Below are positions 18,224 through 27,132 of a stretch of 64,000 nt of DNA, one piece after another. The stretch's first letter is position 1; every line of letters begins with the position of its first letter. The position numbers were made by a program, and so were the translations under genes. The notes below the pieces were generated by a model. That model was not told where the DNA came from, searched no databases, and saw only the letters and a list, made by a program, of their open reading frames with translations. This DNA is from Vibrio sp. SCSIO 43135 (GTDB lineage Bacteria; Pseudomonadota; Gammaproteobacteria; Enterobacterales; Vibrionaceae), in assembly GCF_023716665.1 (NCBI RefSeq), contig NZ_CP071860.1, positions 1,718,762 through 1,782,761 on the forward strand, given 5' to 3'.

Positions 18224-18245
18224 TGAATATCATTATCTACTCGAA

Positions 18246-18602
18246 TTAGAACTTCTTCGGTGCGTAACCTGTCATCACTTTCAAACGTAGCTCTTTACCA
18301 ATTTTGGTCATTGGGTGCACCACAACCAAGCCTTTTACCGACTTCTTCAGCTTACCCATGTCAGCTTGCTCTGCTTTTGTGATTTCACGAGAGAACGGCA
18401 TATCAAGTAGAGCTTTACGTTCTTTATTAAGATCGTAGCTTTGCTTGTGCTTAAGCTGGCTCACTTTCTTAGTCAGCTTTTCAATTTCATCAGTAAAATG
18501 CGTAATCATTGATTGATCACCACGAGACTTCGCGGCGTTCAGCTTATGACGACAAGTGTCCAAGCGATTATTTAGCTGCTGGATTTCTTTTTTTGCGCTC
18601 AT
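18246..18602 (-). CDS. yibL: YibL family ribosome-associated protein
   Basis: This 118-residue basic protein has an N-terminal coiled coil of about 60 residues (MSAKKEIQQLNNRLDTCRHK onward). The C-terminus is very close to E. coli YibL: MPFSREITKAEQADMGKLKK followed by SVKGLVVVHPMTKIGKEL. YibL co-sediments with ribosomes; its exact role is unknown. It is monocistronic with its own terminator. Confidence 0.93.
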   Translation of the reverse strand: MSAKKEIQQLNNRLDTCRHKLNAAKSRGDQSMITHFTDEIEKLTKKVSQLKHKQSYDLNKERKALLDMPFSREITKAEQADMGKLKKSVKGLVVVHPMTKIGKELRLKVMTGYAPKKF

Positions 18603-18676
18603 GGTAATTCAGCTCTCTGATATTAAGTGGGCGCGGAGTATATCATAGACTTTCTCCACGCCCTAGTTTGGTTAGC

Positions 18677-19306
18677 TTACGATTGATAGTCCTCTATGGC
18701 ACGCTCCAGCGCCGCCATATCTTGGCTACAAAGATGCGGCCTCAACGCCTCAAATTTTTCCGCCGGCCAATCGTATATCTTGAACGACAGTAGCTTTTCT
18801 ATCACAGCGGAAGAGAATCGATACTTAGCTTTCTTGGCCGGAGATCCCGCCACCACCGCGTACGGCTCGACGTCTTTGGTGACCACGCTATTGGCAGCAA
18901 TCACTGCCCCTTCACCTATTCTCACACCCGGCATGATCATAGCGCGCATGCCGATCCAAACCCCATCGCCAATCACGGTATCTCCCTTACCTTGGTATGA
19001 GCGCTCGACATCATCTAAAAACGGATACAGGCAAAACCAATCGGTTCGGTGATTATGATTCCCGCCCATAAGGATCACCACTTCAGCAGCGATACAGACG
19101 TAGTCGCCAATATGAAGTTTATCGACGGGCCACTTGGGCTGATGATGTTGCGTGTGTGAATCACCCAATAAATAGCGCACCACAGAATGTTCAAAGCCGT
19201 TATCCCAGCAATCGCTGTAATAACTGTGTGTGCCTTTAATATGGATATTTTTGTTCTGCACCACTTGATGCAGTAACTGAAATTGAGACCAGTGTTTCTG
19301 TGTCAT
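18677..19306 (-). CDS. CatB-related O-acetyltransferase
   Basis: This 209-residue left-handed beta-helix (hexapeptide repeat) acetyltransferase is of the xenobiotic/type B chloramphenicol acetyltransferase group. It shows HSYYSDCWDNGF, RYLLGDS, the catalytic-loop segment GGNHNHRTDWFCLYPF, repeated hexapeptides (GDGVWIGMRAMIMPGVRIGEG, AVIAANSVV) and GSPAKKAKYRFS. CatB and Vat enzymes share this arrangement. Whether it gives resistance to chloramphenicol or streptogramins here is not shown. The start at 19306 has AAGGA upstream. Confidence 0.85.
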   Translation of the reverse strand: MTQKHWSQFQLLHQVVQNKNIHIKGTHSYYSDCWDNGFEHSVVRYLLGDSHTQHHQPKWPVDKLHIGDYVCIAAEVVILMGGNHNHRTDWFCLYPFLDDVERSYQGKGDTVIGDGVWIGMRAMIMPGVRIGEGAVIAANSVVTKDVEPYAVVAGSPAKKAKYRFSSAVIEKLLSFKIYDWPAEKFEALRPHLCSQDMAALERAIEDYQS

Positions 19307-19525
19307 GACAAATTCCTTCAATTGAATTGAGTTGCCACGGAACGATTTTCGCGGCGTAACTTATACGTTCAACTAAGCTACGCTTACTGGATGCGAGGCT
19401 GCTTTAGCAGCGGATTAACTTGCATGATAGGACTCCTGAAAACGGTCAGACAGTAACGCAAACAATCAACTTGTGTGTCAGTATGACGTAAACTCATTTA
19501 GATTAACTATAAGTGGAAATTCGCT

Positions 19526-20305
19526 ATGAAGAGAGCAATATGCGCACTTGCGTCTATTTCGATGTTAGCACTCACCTCGCCATTGCTGGCCAAAGAGTCG
19601 AGCGTCGCGGTTCAATATCTTTCTCCAGTCAATGACCAAGAGCAGCAAATCCTCAAAGCCATTAAAGACAGCGGCGTAGACGAAACCCTGATGTCGCTCG
19701 CCGATCTCTACTTTCCATTCAATAACCCACTTACGATAAAATACGGCAGCGATGATGGCCCACTCTACGATCCTGAATCACATCAAGTCCATATTCCTTA
19801 TGAGTTCTACCTACAGTCTGAGCAGTACTTCGACAAAAACCTGACGCAAAGTTCTGCGGAATCGGCACAAGAAGGAGCGAATGCAACGTTACTGCACACC
19901 TTACTGCATGAAGCCGGCCATGCTTACATCGCCGACCAGAATATTCCTATCTTGGGTAAAGAAGAAGACGCCGTAGACAACTTTGCCACTTTGCTACTGC
20001 TCAATTACGTTGAGGGTGGGGATAGCATCGCGATTAATGCCGCCGATATGTTTGCCTTCGAATCGGAAGACAAACCGGAATACTACGAGTTTGATGAGTA
20101 CATTGACGAGCACAGTTTCGATCTACAACGCTACTTTTCGACATTATGCCTTGTCTACGGTTACGACCCAGAAGCGCATCCAAAACTGTTAGATGAAATC
20201 GAAAAAGATTATTTAACCGAGCGGAAAGGTTTTTGTGAGTATCATTATCAATCACTCGATCAGAACTGGAGTGTGTACTTAAAAACCGAGCGCGAGGCAA
20301 ATTAG
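19526..20305 (+). CDS. DUF4344 putative metallopeptidase
   Basis: This 259-residue exported protein has a signal peptide (MKRAICALASISMLALTSPLLA). The zincin motif HEAGH lies in LLHTLLHEAGHAYIADQN (residues 125-142), with downstream EEDAVDNFATLLLL supplying a possible third ligand. This is the pattern of the DUF4344 family of putative metallopeptidases. Probable location: periplasm. The substrate is unknown. It is convergent with the DUF1254 gene. Confidence 0.82.
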   Translation: MKRAICALASISMLALTSPLLAKESSVAVQYLSPVNDQEQQILKAIKDSGVDETLMSLADLYFPFNNPLTIKYGSDDGPLYDPESHQVHIPYEFYLQSEQYFDKNLTQSSAESAQEGANATLLHTLLHEAGHAYIADQNIPILGKEEDAVDNFATLLLLNYVEGGDSIAINAADMFAFESEDKPEYYEFDEYIDEHSFDLQRYFSTLCLVYGYDPEAHPKLLDEIEKDYLTERKGFCEYHYQSLDQNWSVYLKTEREAN

Positions 20306-20334
20306 AGAATTTGCAGAAATGCTGAGGCACTAAC

Positions 20335-20354
20335 CATGGCCTTCCTTGGCCATG
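20335..20354. terminator. Terminator between convergent genes
   Basis: A 7-bp stem CATGGCC/GGCCATG with a 6-base loop is followed by TTTTG on the plus strand, 30 bp after the DUF4344 gene. Confidence 0.75.
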
Positions 20355-20361
20355 TTTTGTA

Positions 20362-21390
20362 TTAGTTTACACGTCGGATAGTCTTACTTGGGTCAATCGA
20401 TTTTGCCGCTTCAGACGGTGCATACTGGCGAACCAGTACGTTCCAGGTGTCGGTTGGCTTTAATCCGTCTAGTGGAATATTGTTGATAGCGTTCTCGCCA
20501 CAACCAAAGCTCACGGTGTAAGTCCCATCGGCATTTGGCTTAGCAATACCTGAGTTTATCGACGCTTTGTCGTTAAACATAAAGCCATCTGTGTTGTAGA
20601 CAGTGAATGACCAGAAACCTTTGTTCTTCGGATCTTTGAACGTTGTTTGGTGACACTCTGTGCTAGAAAACTCTGGCGAGTACTGATAAATGTTGTCTTT
20701 GTAAGTTGCACCACCCCAACCGTAAGCGGTACCTTGCAGTTTACTCTCTTCGCTCGTATAGCTGTCCATACCAAACATGCCTTCAGAGTCTTCAATACCA
20801 ATATCAGCAATCTCTAGCAGTAATTCTCTTTTCACGCCTTCAGTTTGAGCTGCCAGCTCAGGCAAAGTCATGTTGTCAAAACTTACATATTTATCGTCAG
20901 AAGAAGCATTGATCACCAGCTGATCTTGCAGCTTATTCAAACGGGAAATTTCAGCTTGATCGTTAAGGTCAGGCAAGTAGATGCGAACCACTACAAACAT
21001 GTATTTGGTTGAATCTGGCACCTTTATGGTTTCATCACCATCGGTGTAAACTAAGTCGAAAGTTTGGTGATTCTCATCAGTGAACTGAACCATCGCAAAG
21101 CGCCCACCCATATCAGGAAGAGTAATGCTTGCACCACCTTCTGTATCGATGACTGCAGTTGAATAAATCGTGTCACGGTTCATTCTTACTATTGGCTGTT
21201 CTTCTGTTTTGGGAGTCGTACGGAAGTGACGCCATGAGTTCTGTTTTCCGAGTTCCGATTTAGCAATCGTGACGGAGAAATATTTTGACGTTTCCATTTG
21301 AACAAAGTTCTCACGGGTTCCTTCAGCTGCCGTTGCTGAACCAATACATAGAGTGGTCAAAATAGCCGTTGCAATCGTCAATTTTTTCAT
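20362..21390 (-). CDS. DUF1254/DUF1214 domain exported protein
   Basis: This 342-residue protein has a signal peptide (MKKLTIATAILTTLCIGSATAA). An N-terminal DUF1254-like domain (VRMNRDTIYSTAVIDTEGG, ITLPDMGGRFAMVQF) is followed by a C-terminal DUF1214-like domain (FWSFTVYNTDGFMF, DTWNVLVRQYAPS). Such proteins are exported and widespread in marine proteobacteria; their biochemical role is not established. The start at 21390 is chosen for a normal signal peptide. Confidence 0.82.
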   Translation of the reverse strand: MKKLTIATAILTTLCIGSATAAEGTRENFVQMETSKYFSVTIAKSELGKQNSWRHFRTTPKTEEQPIVRMNRDTIYSTAVIDTEGGASITLPDMGGRFAMVQFTDENHQTFDLVYTDGDETIKVPDSTKYMFVVVRIYLPDLNDQAEISRLNKLQDQLVINASSDDKYVSFDNMTLPELAAQTEGVKRELLLEIADIGIEDSEGMFGMDSYTSEESKLQGTAYGWGGATYKDNIYQYSPEFSSTECHQTTFKDPKNKGFWSFTVYNTDGFMFNDKASINSGIAKPNADGTYTVSFGCGENAINNIPLDGLKPTDTWNVLVRQYAPSEAAKSIDPSKTIRRVN

Positions 21391-21918
21391 AGTGTTTCCT
21401 CTCAATTAGGGTAACTTCGTACGTAACTTCCCTCCATGGCAGTCGACTTGTGTTTAAGTTGGTAAAGGCTACTAGCGGTGAACCGTATATCCGCAGTTCA
21501 CTCAGTGAGGTGAATTGCGGTGAGCTCAAAAGTTAGCTTCGTCTCGCTTTCCCTCTTTCTCTTTGCACATAGAATAAAAAAACATCAGTCGCATTGTTAA
21601 CAACGGATAGGCTCACGTTTGAGCCGATAAGGCCCTCTGGCCGATCTGTAGAAATGCACAAGGGAAGATCTGAGCTAAAAGGTATAAGAATAGTTTGGTA
21701 GAAGAATGATTCAGATGGAGATATTCAAGAACAATATGCTTAGCTAATACGTTGAAAAGAGGGATATTAGTTTAGTGAGTTGCATCACTTAGACCTTAGT
21801 CTATTTATCACTAAAACTATCAACATTCACATTCCTGTAATACGAAATTCGTTAGTCTTAAAGTTTATAAAAACAATAACATCTTACAAACCATGGCTAA
21901 TTAAAACAGGAAGTAACT
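21391..21918. other. Non-coding stretch with three dyads before the chemoreceptor
   Basis: This 528-bp gap between divergent genes holds no credible gene. It contains an 11-bp imperfect inverted repeat CCGCAGTTCAC/GTGAATTGCGG at 21491-21520, a hairpin GGCTCA-CGTT-TGAGCC at 21610-21625, and a short GGCC-CTCT-GGCC hairpin at 21631-21642. The two adjacent hairpins could belong to a structured leader or small RNA; I recognise no known riboswitch. Confidence 0.45.
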
Positions 21919-23580
21919 ATGGGCCTATCTATTAGAAAAAGACTTTATGTGCTGTCGCTGATCCCTCTACTCGTGATTACATCCGGGATGATGTGGTTTA
22001 CTTATATGAAAACCACCAGCTTTAATGAAAGTCAGGTTGAGCTTACCCGCTCTAACATGATGAACATGAAGAAAGAGGAACTCAAAAACTACATGCAGAT
22101 GGCGCGTTCTGCGATTGAACCTCTGCTGCAACGCGGAGCCACTATCGAAGAAGCGTTACCAGTGTTGCGTGAACTGGAATACGGGGAATCTGGCTATATT
22201 TTTGTGTACGACGCTCAAGGTGTGCGCGTCTCTGTTGGACAAAGTGACAAAGGCATTGGCGACAATTTCTTTAACCTGCAAGATAAACAAGGCAATTACT
22301 TAATCCAAGATTTGCTTAAAAATGCCAAAACCGGTGACTTCACTACGTACTATTTCCCTAAGCTGGGTCAAACTGAAGCGCTACCTAAGCTGAGCTATTC
22401 AATGTTCATCCCGCAATGGGATGTGATGATAGGTACTGGTTTCTACACCGACGATATTGATGCCATCATAGAGTCCATGGAGCAGGCCGCTAACGCGGAG
22501 CTAGAGCAAACTCTCAGCGCTATTGCCCTATTCTGCCTTGTTATCGCGGCAGCAGTTGGTGCATTTGCTGTCATCATTAACCGCAGCATCATGCAGCCAA
22601 TCGAGCAGTTTGATCAATCGATTCAATCCTTTGCAAGTGGTGATGCCGATCTGACCGCACGCATGCAGCCATCGAAGATTCCAGAATTCGCTAGCCTAAG
22701 CGGCAACTTCAATCAGTTTGTGGAAAGCCTTCAATCTATCATTAGTAACGTTGGCAATGTCGGCCAGCAAGTACTGGAAGAAACAGGCAACATGTCGAGT
22801 CGAGCGGCGCAAGTCGATGAGCTTGCATCTGGTCAACGCGAAGAAACCGAACAAGTCGCAACGGCCATGACAGAAATGACAACCACGGCTACTGAGATTT
22901 CCAACAATGCTAGCCAAGCAGCGGAATCAGCAAAACAAGCGGACGACAATGCTAAGGAAGCACAAGATATCGTTAACTCGGCTGCGAATTCTGTGCAAGA
23001 CTTAGCAGGAGAAGTGTCCAAAGCAAGTGACGTTATTTCTCGACTAGAAGGCGACGTTCAAAACATTTCATCTTCACTAGAAGTGATTCAAGGTATTGCA
23101 GAACAAACCAACTTACTGGCACTAAATGCGGCTATCGAGGCTGCGCGTGCAGGTGAACAAGGCCGCGGTTTCGCAGTGGTTGCAGACGAAGTTCGCCAAT
23201 TAGCTAGCCGCACTCAAGATAGCACAGGCGAAATTCATGAGATGATTGAAAAGCTCAAATCTGCGTCCGATGATGCAGTAAAAGCAATGGATGCGAGTCG
23301 AGCAAGAGGCGATAGCACTGTCCATGAAGCCAACGCGGCTGCGGAAGCGTTGGTGAAAATCCAGAATTCAATTGGCACCATCATGGATATGAACTCCTTG
23401 ATTGCGACTGCAACTGAAGAGCAAAGTATTGTGGGGCAAGAGATTTCACAGCGTATCGTGGTAATTTCAGATCAAAGTAGCCAATCAGCTGAGCTTGCCA
23501 ATCAAAACCGAGCAGGCAGCCAAGAGCTCAACGACCGAGCCAAGGAGCTGTACCACTTAGTAGACCGTTTCACCGTCTAA
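21919..23580 (+). CDS. Methyl-accepting chemotaxis protein with single Cache sensor domain
   Basis: This 553-residue inner-membrane receptor has a transmembrane helix at about residues 7-28. A periplasmic single Cache domain (LEYGESGYIFVYDAQGVRVS, QWDVMIGTGFYTDDI) is followed by a second transmembrane helix at about 200-222, a HAMP domain and the cytoplasmic signalling domain with the conserved tip EQTNLLALNAAIEAARAGEQ and GRGFAVVADEVRQLA. No C-terminal CheR-docking pentapeptide is seen. Small carboxylates or amines are common ligands of such domains, but the ligand here is unknown. AGGAAG lies upstream of the ATG. Confidence 0.93.
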   Translation: MGLSIRKRLYVLSLIPLLVITSGMMWFTYMKTTSFNESQVELTRSNMMNMKKEELKNYMQMARSAIEPLLQRGATIEEALPVLRELEYGESGYIFVYDAQGVRVSVGQSDKGIGDNFFNLQDKQGNYLIQDLLKNAKTGDFTTYYFPKLGQTEALPKLSYSMFIPQWDVMIGTGFYTDDIDAIIESMEQAANAELEQTLSAIALFCLVIAAAVGAFAVIINRSIMQPIEQFDQSIQSFASGDADLTARMQPSKIPEFASLSGNFNQFVESLQSIISNVGNVGQQVLEETGNMSSRAAQVDELASGQREETEQVATAMTEMTTTATEISNNASQAAESAKQADDNAKEAQDIVNSAANSVQDLAGEVSKASDVISRLEGDVQNISSSLEVIQGIAEQTNLLALNAAIEAARAGEQGRGFAVVADEVRQLASRTQDSTGEIHEMIEKLKSASDDAVKAMDASRARGDSTVHEANAAAEALVKIQNSIGTIMDMNSLIATATEEQSIVGQEISQRIVVISDQSSQSAELANQNRAGSQELNDRAKELYHLVDRFTV

Positions 23581-23589
23581 ACCACCGAG

Positions 23590-23602
23590 TTTACAGTGTA
23601 AA
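23590..23602. other. parS2 centromere-like site
   Basis: The exact 13-bp palindrome TTTACAGTGTAAA lies between the chemoreceptor stop codon and its terminator. It matches the published ParB2-binding consensus of Vibrio chromosome II (TTTACA-N-TGTAAA). Two more copies occur in this window, all intergenic. Confidence 0.85.
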
Positions 23603-23627
23603 AAGAGCGCCTTTAGGGCGCTCTTTT
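23601..23627 (+). terminator. Terminator of the chemoreceptor gene
   Basis: Stem GAGCGCC/GGCGCTC (23605-23611 with 23617-23623) is extended by AAAA/TTTT pairs, with a U-tract on the plus strand. It partly overlaps the parS2 site. Confidence 0.92.
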
Positions 23628-23669
23628 TGTTTAGCCTATCAATATTGTAAATAGTATAGACATACTGGC

Positions 23670-25118
23670 TTAGCCATGATGATGATCGCAACCGCCAAAC
23701 TGCTCCATTGCAGTATGTAGACAGCAATCATAATGTGAAATTTGCTCGTCATCTAAAATGCCGCGAGGGTTGTTCACAGTGTCATTGAGAGAAACATATT
23801 CGCGTCCCGCTTTTTTACGTACAAATTCAGCTTGTGCTGCTTCAACAAGGCTAGGAGAGGTCATCAATTCTAAACCTTGCGCTGCCATTGCATGCGCCGC
23901 ATTGATCACCGCTTTTTGACCAATACTCATTCCATTACAGGCCGTGCAACCCCACTGATGAGGTGGGATGTATTTTGGCCATGACGCATACATGATCCCC
24001 ATGGTAGGTACATTCCAGCTAATATCACCAACATCCGAAGAACCACCGACTTCAACTCCCTGAGGAACGTCCATTACATCTACCGCTAAACCATCTTCTG
24101 GTTTTCCCATCTCCCGCTGGATAGATTTAGCAAAGTTCTGTTCTTCTTCTGTCCAATCAATTGGGAAGTAACGTCTCATATGCTCGGTCACCGAGTTTGC
24201 AAGCACATCATTTGCCAAACAATCGTAGATCCCACCTAGATTGGTCATTTCCGAACGAGTCTGAGTCGCTAGCGCAGCACCTTTTGCAATATCCTCTAGC
24301 CATTCTTTGTGCTTACGAACATTGTCTGCACTCTTACCTCGGTATCTGACCAACACTTTTGCGTAATCAGGCACAACATTGACCGCCGAACCACCGTTTA
24401 AGATCTGATAGTGCAGCCGACTTGTCGGCTCTAACTGTTCACGCATCATGTTTGCAGCAACAATGAATACTTCCGCAGCGTGCAGAGCACTGCGTCCTTC
24501 CCAAGGTGCTGCACCAGCATGTGCTGTCACACCGTGCCACTCAAAAATTAAATCAATAGAAGCGGCCGAGTGGAAGTTAATCGCAGCATTCACCATTGCT
24601 GGGTGGTTATGTAAACACACATCTAATTCGTCAAAAAGCCCGGTAGCAGCCATATAGTTTTTGCCATTCAGCGACTCTTCAGCTGGGCAGCCGTAGACTT
24701 TAATCGTCCCTGCTATTCCTTCTTTCTCCATGTGCTTTTTCAATGCGATTGCTGCGCCAATCGACGAAGAGCCAATCAAATTATGTCCACAGCCATGACC
24801 GTTGGTATTACCTGATTTAGCAGGTGATTTGTACGGTACTGTATCATTACCTAAATCCGGCAAAGCATCGAACTCAACCAAGTATCCGATAACGGGAGAA
24901 CCTGTCCCCCAGCTTGCAACCCAAGACGTCGCTAGGTCCGCTATATTTCTTTTCTCGATCTCAAAGCCGTACTGTTCAAGCACAGCGCTTTCAAGCGCCG
25001 AACTTTGAAACTCCTCGTAGCTCAGCTCTGCAAACTCCCAAACATTTGACGCCATGTCCCAGATGACATCAGACAGTTCAGTTACTTCACGATCCAGTTT
25101 GGTGTAGTTGATAGCCAT
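23670..25118 (-). CDS. AbgB-like M20 family amidohydrolase
   Basis: This 482-residue metal-dependent amidohydrolase is of the M20D group, resembling AbgB, the large subunit of p-aminobenzoyl-glutamate hydrolase. Visible motifs are FDALPDLG, GHGCGHN (residues 107-113), PAEES (146-150), HGVTAHAGAAPWEGRSAL and the late VGGSSDVGDIS. It has no signal peptide. The C-terminus ends in a Cys/His-rich tail (CDHHHG), which is unusual. Members split N-acyl or aminobenzoyl amino acids. No abgA or abgT partner is nearby. A 23-bp dyad shared with other genes of this region lies at 25244-25266. Confidence 0.85.
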   Translation of the reverse strand: MAINYTKLDREVTELSDVIWDMASNVWEFAELSYEEFQSSALESAVLEQYGFEIEKRNIADLATSWVASWGTGSPVIGYLVEFDALPDLGNDTVPYKSPAKSGNTNGHGCGHNLIGSSSIGAAIALKKHMEKEGIAGTIKVYGCPAEESLNGKNYMAATGLFDELDVCLHNHPAMVNAAINFHSAASIDLIFEWHGVTAHAGAAPWEGRSALHAAEVFIVAANMMREQLEPTSRLHYQILNGGSAVNVVPDYAKVLVRYRGKSADNVRKHKEWLEDIAKGAALATQTRSEMTNLGGIYDCLANDVLANSVTEHMRRYFPIDWTEEEQNFAKSIQREMGKPEDGLAVDVMDVPQGVEVGGSSDVGDISWNVPTMGIMYASWPKYIPPHQWGCTACNGMSIGQKAVINAAHAMAAQGLELMTSPSLVEAAQAEFVRKKAGREYVSLNDTVNNPRGILDDEQISHYDCCLHTAMEQFGGCDHHHG

Positions 25119-25243
25119 GATATTTACCTTCTCTTAATTTAAAAACTCATTGTTTATCGGTGCTGTTTAGCGAAGTTGTTGTCTTGCTAGAGCACCGTGA
25201 TGAGGCAAATAATAACCAGCAACTTTCGTTTCAATAACTGCAA

Positions 25244-25266
25244 TATGACGGACGAAACCCTCTCTT
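25244..25266 (-). promoter_or_regulatory. Shared 23-bp dyad, site 1 (amidohydrolase promoter)
   Basis: TATGACGG, spacer ACGAAAC, then the weak right arm CCTCTCTT. It lies 125 bp upstream of the AbgB-like start codon. It is the same element as at 33858-33880. Confidence 0.7.
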
Positions 25267-25290
25267 TCGCTATCTGGAATCCAGTAAAAA

Positions 25291-25312
25291 GGGCGCTCAA
25301 AATTGAGCGCCC
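25291..25312 (-). terminator. Terminator overlapping the stop codon of the TamA-like gene
   Basis: A perfect 10-bp stem GGGCGCTCAA/TTGAGCGCCC with a 2-base loop has a U-tract on the minus strand. The gene's last codons and its TGA stop (25297-25299) form part of the hairpin. Confidence 0.88.
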
Positions 25313-26976
25313 AACGTAAGGTGAACTCGGAAACGATCCGATGTAGAGTCGAGCCCTTTCCCTAGGGCTAACTGAATGGGTAAAAACTTCGATTCCCAGC
25401 CTAAGCTAACCCCTACACCTCGTTTCCAATCCACTTTAGAGTCATACGCATCACCAATGTCAAAAAACGCACCTCCCCAAATCGACTTATAGAGCTTGGT
25501 TTGAATATCCATTCCCAATGCGGCCATATAACGCCCCCCAGTCAACTCACCACTTTCATCTGTCGGGGATATAGAGTCGTATTTATAACCACGAATACTG
25601 CCCTCCCCACCGGCGAAGAAACGTAATGAGGAAGGTAGCTCACTGATATCATCGGTAATATTGGCTCCCATCGAAGCTCTGACGCTCAGCCGGTTTCTCG
25701 GCGAAATTAACCAAGATAAATTACTGCTCCCAATCACGCGTAGAACTCGCGAATCAGACAACAGATGAGGCTCAGAAAACTCCACAGAGTAGTCATGACG
25801 GTGGCTTAGATTTCCGATCAACGGCTTTTCAGGCTCATACTGAAATCGAATACCAGGCAGGGTGAGCTGGGTTTGATCAGTTTGAGAGGCTTGCTGGTAG
25901 TTTTCATATAAGTAGGTTAAGTAGACAGTACTTTTCCAGTCCTGATCAATTCGCCAAAACTTCTCAAACGTAAGATCACTAGTAAGACTCAAAGTATCTA
26001 GATAGTCGAGGTGCTTAACTCGAAATTTCACGCCATAATAATTGTCCATCACCTCAGCCGTTGGGACTTTATAACCCAACGTTAATGATTGCTCAGGTAC
26101 AGAAAGCTGCACTTGGCTTTCAAAACTGTGCCCTTTATCGTTGTACCAAGGTTGCTCCCAGCGCATTGAGCCTCTTACTCCTGTGCTACTGGCATAACCC
26201 GCCCCTAATTGAACCCGATTTTTTGCCCGAGGAGTCACTCGCACATCGATGGGTATTTCAAAGGCATCATTAACTTCCTCATACTTAGCACTCAATTGGA
26301 TGTTTTGATACCAGCCTGATTCTGCAAGGCGAGCTTGATACTCACTCAATAAATGCGAGTCGAATGAGTCCCCCTGCGAGAAAGTCTTCATTCCGAGTAC
26401 TCTTTCTTCTTCAATCTGGCTATCTAGAAGGGTGATTGCACCAAATTTATAGCGCTCCCCGCTCTCAAAATGTAACGTAAGTCTTGCCGTATTCTGACTC
26501 GGTGAAACTTCCATCTGAGCAGATGAAAAAGCGCCATCGAAGTAACCCTTCTTCAAAGCGAGGGATTGAATGTTACTTTTCAACGTATCGTATTTTTTAT
26601 GGTTGAGCACGTCTCCAACTATCGGTGCTTCATCCAGCAAGCGATGGAAATCATCATCTACACTTGCAGATCCGCTTATCACGATATCGGCCTGCGCTAT
26701 CAGAATAGGTTCTCCGGCTTGAACATTTACCCGCACTTTATTAGGAGATGGTTGACTAAGTTCAAACGTCGAATGATAGAAGCCATAAGGATGAAGCGCG
26801 GAATCAACCGCCTTTTTCACCGCCCGAGTGTTGATGGATTTATGTTGGAGGGGCTGTAAATGGTAAGCAATGTTTTTTCTCAACTCACCAGACACACCGC
26901 TAACCTCATAGTCAAACGACAAGGCCTGACTAGAAACAAGCAACAGGAAAAACAACCAACGACAATGAAACACCAT
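25297..26976 (-). CDS. TamA/BamA-family outer membrane protein
   Basis: This 559-residue Omp85-superfamily protein has a signal peptide. About three POTRA-like repeats (to about residue 240, for example INTRAVKKAVDSALHPYGFY and LKKGYFDGAFSSAQMEVSPS) precede a C-terminal 16-stranded barrel with the family motif GSIRGYKYDSISP and a terminal Phe. The size and three POTRAs match TamA. No tamB follows; instead it ends in its own terminator, so it looks like a paralogue of housekeeping TamA. The start at 26976 has GAGG upstream; an ATG eight codons earlier is possible. A shared-dyad variant lies at 27042-27064. Confidence 0.83.
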   Translation of the reverse strand: MVFHCRWLFFLLLVSSQALSFDYEVSGVSGELRKNIAYHLQPLQHKSINTRAVKKAVDSALHPYGFYHSTFELSQPSPNKVRVNVQAGEPILIAQADIVISGSASVDDDFHRLLDEAPIVGDVLNHKKYDTLKSNIQSLALKKGYFDGAFSSAQMEVSPSQNTARLTLHFESGERYKFGAITLLDSQIEEERVLGMKTFSQGDSFDSHLLSEYQARLAESGWYQNIQLSAKYEEVNDAFEIPIDVRVTPRAKNRVQLGAGYASSTGVRGSMRWEQPWYNDKGHSFESQVQLSVPEQSLTLGYKVPTAEVMDNYYGVKFRVKHLDYLDTLSLTSDLTFEKFWRIDQDWKSTVYLTYLYENYQQASQTDQTQLTLPGIRFQYEPEKPLIGNLSHRHDYSVEFSEPHLLSDSRVLRVIGSSNLSWLISPRNRLSVRASMGANITDDISELPSSLRFFAGGEGSIRGYKYDSISPTDESGELTGGRYMAALGMDIQTKLYKSIWGGAFFDIGDAYDSKVDWKRGVGVSLGWESKFLPIQLALGKGLDSTSDRFRVHLTLGAQF

Positions 26977-27041
26977 CAAATCAGCCTCGCTACAATTCAT
27001 GGCGCCACTTTAAATATTCGCGGTAAAAGTCGTTAATCCCG

Positions 27042-27064
27042 AATGATGGATGTAATCCTACCAA
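27042..27064 (-). promoter_or_regulatory. Shared dyad, site 2 (TamA-like promoter)
   Basis: AATGATGG, spacer ATGTAAT, CCTACCAA: six of eight left-arm bases match the consensus, and the right arm closely resembles site 4. It lies 66 bp upstream of the start codon. A degenerate site. Confidence 0.5.
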
Positions 27065-27086
27065 GTCCGTTTTATTAACAACCAAA

Positions 27087-27108
27087 AGCCCCACCATAAG
27101 GCGGGGCT
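27087..27108 (-). terminator. Terminator of the D-aminoacylase-like gene
   Basis: A 9-bp stem AGCCCCACC/GGCGGGGCT with one mismatch and a 4-base loop is followed on the minus strand by UUUUGGUU. Confidence 0.82.
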
Positions 27109-27132
27109 GATAAGTGCAAGAAATCGGTTTAA

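Noticed and set aside
5095..18939. GCATGATCA-type sequences at 5095, 7118 and 18931 as further RctB iterons
   Set aside because: All are inside unrelated coding sequences, match only 9-11 bases and lack the flanking A-rich bases, so chance and codon use explain them.
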